Positions 37,101 through 43,100 of a stretch of DNA of 64,000 nucleotides are shown in pieces. Under the pieces are notes generated by a model. That model did not search any database, was not told the origin of the DNA, and was given only the letters and a program-made list of their open reading frames with translations. The position numbers were made by a program, and so were the translations under genes. The number at the start of each line of letters is the position of its first letter. Within the stretch, counting starts at the first letter, position 1. Source of the DNA: Hippasteria phrygiana (Eukaryota > Echinodermata > Asteroidea > Valvatida > Goniasteridae); NCBI GenBank assembly GCA_037893225.1, contig JAZGUH010000947.1, positions 62,001 through 126,000 of the forward strand. Direction: 5' to 3'.

Positions 37101-40100
37101 TGTCGCCTAAACGAATGTTTTAGGGGGCACTTACCTGTCATGAATTCTGTCTGTGTGCCCGTATGACCGTATAAATGTTCAAGTTTTAGGTCAAGTTTTT
37201 GCTCTTATTTGGTGTAATTTGAAAAGTTGAAGTCCAATTGGAACCAAATGTGGGTTATATACATGTAACATGGGAACCTTCATATGGTAATGAGGTCAAA
37301 GGTCACATACCAAGGTCAAATGTCATCTGAGGTCAAGTTGTAAAATGGGCTGAACATGTAAAATTGCTCATTTGAAAAGTTGCAAATGCAGTGACCAAAA
37401 AAAAAAAAGGCGACACGTGTGATCCTTGGATCGCCTTGTTGGGATTTTTAACAACTGTATATTTATTATAAAAACTCTATTCTATCATATCCCAGAGTTT
37501 TAAAACTGAATCGATGCTCGAAATATTGTTTTGAGGGGAATTCCTTTTTTTTTAACTCGGTTTAAAGTGTGCACAGATCACAAACTTTTGAGCTTCATTT
37601 TCTCAAAACAAGGGGTCAAGACCCCGATAATTTTAAAAGGTTGTATCGGGGGCTAGAGATGAGATACCACAACACACAGTATATCAAATTGAAGCTCTTA
37701 ACACCTGTACTTTCTGGAAATTCCATAATCTTGATTTTCAGATGTTGCTACTTCATGCACATTTTGTGGTAACGGGTCACAGATTTGCACAGGTGGAAGT
37801 ATTTCCGTTTCCATTACGTCCAGTCAAGCATATGGAACAGTTGAGCTAATTTGGATTGGAACTGGAAGTGGATGTAATTACATGTAGATAGCTTATCCTC
37901 TAAAAATATATCCCATGCTGGCTTATGTCTTGTTTTTTTAATGTCTTTGTATTGTTAACACGTTGACTGCCAGCCATAATTTATAGGGCGCCAACACATT
38001 GCCATTGTGCAATCTGGACATACAGCGCATGCGTCCATACCGATGAGGTGCTTTCAAGCTGTCTCTATCGATCACAACCATTCAATACAATGATGTACTC
38101 ATACTGCCAGCAGCGTATTTGATGCGTCTTCGGTGATGCCAGAGTATTCAATTACCATAACAATAGCGTTTGGTTCACTACGAGTATACTCGTAGTGGCA
38201 GAATCCGGTACACTTATCACTACGAATATACTCGTAGTCGGCAGTCAACGCGTTGAATGTATGTATATGTATGTATTTATTGGAGGCCCCTGCTTACAAG
38301 CTGTGCTTTCTATGGGGAGCCTCTTCTGTCTTCACTCCTTTGTTAACATGAAAAGATTGTAATACTTTGGTGTCTATTTGTGGAAATAAAATAAAATGAA
38401 CTGAACTTAACTTAGGGCAGAGTGAGGCGTCTAAAGGGCATGTTTTTGTCCTTTCCCTCCTATGCAAACATACATTCTGAGCCATGTTGTTGTATGGGTC
38501 AAAATCAGTCAAGGTGATTGTTTTTGACCCTCCTGCCATAGTACAAAACCACATGTAATCTGATCATGTCTAGTGTAAAAGTATAGCAGGGGAGGTGGAA
38601 GGAAATGTTGACTGATTTTGACCTTTTAAATAGTAGGAGGGTTTTAATTAATGATGCAAGTGGGAGGAAGGTGTGGCTAACCGTACACTTCCCAGTCAGT
38701 CATATGTGACCCGCTCTGGAAAAAGGTATATTATGTCGCAAAATATGAAAATTAAGTTTTATGTATGTTTGGAAAGCCTGCAATGTAAGCTTTCATTTGG
38801 TACATGATAGAGCTTCAAAGCCCTTTTCCGTTCTGGAGATATCAAGTTTTTGCATAGTAATTAGTTCTATGGAGTTCAAATTGCACAACAGAGAAATCAG
38901 GCTTTGAAATAGCTAGTTCTTATACAATGCAATGGAACAATGCACTCTAAAAAGGTTATTTGTTCACTTTATTCACTGAAATCAACATTGCTGTGCACCA
39001 AACCTGAAACTTCAGATAATTAAGATGTCATTAAAGACAAAAACAAAAAAATGAATTTTGATGAAAAATGTTACCCTCTCAACATTGAAAGGGCCATTAC
39101 ACGTAAATGCATAGCGCGACTTATATCACCTTTTTCTGGAGCGGGTCACATATATGAAGACTTCAGGCGCAAAAGCCACTAAACACCAACAAAAAATATT
39201 TGATTATTGTATACTAGGAACTGAGAGCTTTCACTTGATATTGTTCATTTTATTTTTCATGGAAGTGGCATTTAGCGGCTTTTGCGCCTGAAGTCTTCAT
39301 ATGTATGCGTCAAAAAATTTAACAATCAGAAACTTAGGGTTTTTTTGTTATCAAGATAAAGAATAACATCAGGATAAAAAGGATGTTGTATGCGCTTTTC
39401 TTGTAATCAATTTGCGCTGTTAAATGTAGTATCATACAACATTTGCAAACATCCAAAAACAAAACAACTGAATTATTAGGAAATACCGTACTGGACTAAG
39501 TTAATAGCAGTCTCAAGCATCCTGTGAGATATGGCACCTCGTGTGCTGTTGTTTTCAAGAAAAGTGGAAATTTATATCATTTTCCAATGATTGTCAGCCG
39601 ACAATCTTTGGAAGTAGTCTAGTTCCCCGACCTGATAATTCCCTGACTCTATAAATTGCTCCGTTTTATCTAAAGTATATGGTCAGGGGAACCAGACTAC
39701 AAGAAAAGAATTTTGTCTCTGTTTTCCCAGCATCTATGCACACAAAACTTTAAACAGGTCAGTGTTACAGTATTTGCTAGCACGCTATAAAATACTTGCC
39801 CCCAAATCCATTTATTTCTGAAAATTACAGCAAAAGCAAATGGTGTATAATAACAAAGGTCTATTTTGTCTCTTTAACCCCCCCCCCCCCTCCCAGAACG
39901 CCATGCGTGCAGTGATGGAGCATCACGGTAACAGCGTGATAGACTACCCTAAGATTAGAGTGTTGGTGACCAAGGGCAAAGAGGATGTCACAATAAAGGT
40001 AAAGCCCCCACAGGTACAAGAAAGAAAATTGATTGCAACATTCGTCAAGCAATTTGGTGCACTTGCAGAGTCGGTCTCATTTAATGTGCAAATATGATTT

Positions 40101-43100
40101 TGCTATTTTTCCTTTATTTTGTAAGTAGACTGTGCATTGCTTGCGTGTGATACCACACGAAACCACCCGATTTAATTGACAAGTAATTGATTACTGTAAG
40201 TAATTGAATAAAACCTTGTACTTTCGGGATTTTTTTTTTTCATACAGCTAAGCGATCAAGGTGGCGGCATCCCCAAGACGCAAATCGAGAAGCTCTTCAA
40301 CTACATGTACTCCACGGCCCCTCATCCTCCCAAGCCAGGCACCACCAACATCCCCCCACTGGTAAGGACACACAGGTCATCACCCCTGACAAAGACTAGG
40401 TCTAGATCGACCCCGTTGTCTCATTTACGGCATAAGGCCCAACAACTCGCCCCAGTACACAGCGAGGAAAGATCCTACGCGTCTGCCTCCCTGGGAAGAA
40501 AGATAGACTCAGAACCGTTGTATATCGATAATGGCAGGACATATCCTGAAAGTTGGTTAGCACAGTCCGAAGCTAATGAATTTGTAAGTTTGGGTGATTT
40601 TTATTGTAGGAACTATTTTAAGTGCTCGACCGTAGTGCACTATCTGACCTGCAGTGTAAATAACCATTTTAATTGAGCTCTTAACCCCTTGAGTATGTTT
40701 TTTTTTACGGGAGGCATCGGGTTGTCGCGGTGGTTCTGGCAGCCAAGCGAAACGGCCACAATGTGTTTGTGTAGTCAAGCATAACATACACAATAATCCA
40801 ACAATGGATTAAAACTGCACAAACAGCGGCAAAGGGCGTCATCCGGCCTGGTGGCACTGTTGTTTTTTTGTGCCATATGGCATCTTCCGTACGCAGAGGT
40901 TTAAGAGCCATTTTCTGTTGCACACCTGCAGTGTCTCCCCCAGTAGCCTTCAATTGTGTTAAACCCTTGTGTCCAGCTGTTATTGATGGGGGGACTGATA
41001 TGCCAAGAACGGGTTGTGCAGCCAAGCGTAAATACAAACAATAGGCATTACACTGAATAGAGTGGTCCTATTCATTGCACGTGGATCCCCTCCATGTGAA
41101 TGAAAGCTTTGTTTGATCAAGCTCCGTCTATTCATTACCCTCCCATTTAAGAACAATATACTTGAAACATAAATTAAGTGAGTATGTGCAGGAATGCGCT
41201 TACAGATGACAATCGGCCAGGAGGTCTTTTTCAAAATGTGGCTATGACCGTGGTCAGTATTTAAGAGGTTAATGTACATGTAAATACAAAATGTAAGCAC
41301 CTGCAGAATACACCTACCTTATGCCTATATTATATACAGACAGATTGTGTAGTAGTCAGTTAATACAATCTAGTACCAAGGGTGGATTGGGGGCAGGGGA
41401 GAGGGCCTAAGAACAAGAGTCATAACCAAACCTAAAAAAATAAAATTCCAATGTGAACAAAGAAGACTGACAGGAGCGGGATTTGGCCCTGTGACCCCCG
41501 GAATACCGTACGGGTGTACTGTAAGCTACCTTGCGCTATGTTGGCAGTCTCAAAAGTGTCGTCGTTCGGTGGTTGCTAGTCAGAAGTCATAAACCCATAA
41601 TGCTGTATAGGCAGGGATCCCGCCCCAACTTACGATAGTTGGGGCGTGATCCCATGCCGGAAACTTTAAGGTAGCCTGCTATAAGGCCCAAAGGTTATTT
41701 TAGTCGCTCTAAGCATCCCCCCTCCCCCCCCCCCCCCCCAGTAAAATCTAACAATTTCTTGTTTAAATACTGCAACTTTATTTGCTTGAAACATCGCTGA
41801 AAATGCTTGTTTATTTATGCATTATACATTACTTTTGTCATTTTCCCAGGCTGGCTATGGTTACGGTCTACCCATCTCCAGACTCTATGCCAAATACTTC
41901 CATGGTGACCTGACCCTATCTTCTATGGATGGCTATGGTACCGACGCCGTCGTCTACCTGAAGGTGAGAATAATTCAGCAGAGTAGGTCACATCAGGGCC
42001 CAATTTCATGGCTCTGCTAACCATAACTTTCCGCGCTTACGATCACCATTTTGCGGAAAAATTCTGCACTAACCCTGTAAGCACAGAATCCTTAGTTACG
42101 CGATGTATGCAAGCTCAGGAGCCAAAATTCCCCGCTAACGCCTGAAATACGCTTGCCGTAAGCACAGAATTTTCTGCTACAGTAATTGTATATTTTTTGC
42201 TAACGGTAAGCACAGCCATGAAATTGGGCCCAGTGATACCCATCCAATTTTATAGAACTGAAAATATTGCTTAGCAAAACTTGGCTGAGAGCCATGACAA
42301 GACGTCTTGGCGGTATGTGTAATTTGACACCATACCAGTCATATACGCAGACATCTCTTCTTTTTGTTTTAATGAGTTTGCTAAGTCCTGGGCTTATTTC
42401 ATGACTCTGCTTACCAGATAGCAGAAAAGTTATGCTAACTAGAGCAGAAAATTTGACTAACCTTAGCAATATTCCACAGCCAAGTCAGACCGTGGCTTCT
42501 GCCTTCATGGAGACTTCAATTGTCGCATCTCGGTTTGAAGCTCCCTAATTTAGCAAGTTTACTGTCTGTATGAAATGGACAAGTCTCCATTCGCATAAAA
42601 TTGTGTCTAGAAAGACAGATTGCGGGTAACACTATGTGAAATAAATCTCTTCTAGGAAGATGTGTGGATGAGTGTGTAACTCGACGTTTCGGACCCATGT
42701 GCTCTGTCCACCCTCAGGAGTGCTAATGTCCTTAGCAGCGTCATCAAAATTTTGCACAACCAAAAGATGTAACAGGACTTTGTTATAATTGGACAAAAAC
42801 TAAATCTTTATGATAAGCGAATTTCTTAACCAGTTCGCATCGGATGACGTGTATACATGCAAAGGTTTTGCAGTATACAGAACGGATGACGGATAAACAC
42901 GCACTCGATCGAGGCCGGAAATATCTGCGACCCGCTTGCAGCGAGCGAGGCCAGAAATATCAGGGTGTGCTACCTGCAGATTACGGCCTGATTCCGCCTG
43001 AACCCGGCTAGCATCGAGGTTCCTGAAAAATAATCCAGCGCCTTGGTCCGGTGAACAGTGTTGTAGTCGAGACCTTCATGTCCGAGACCGAGACCAAGGC

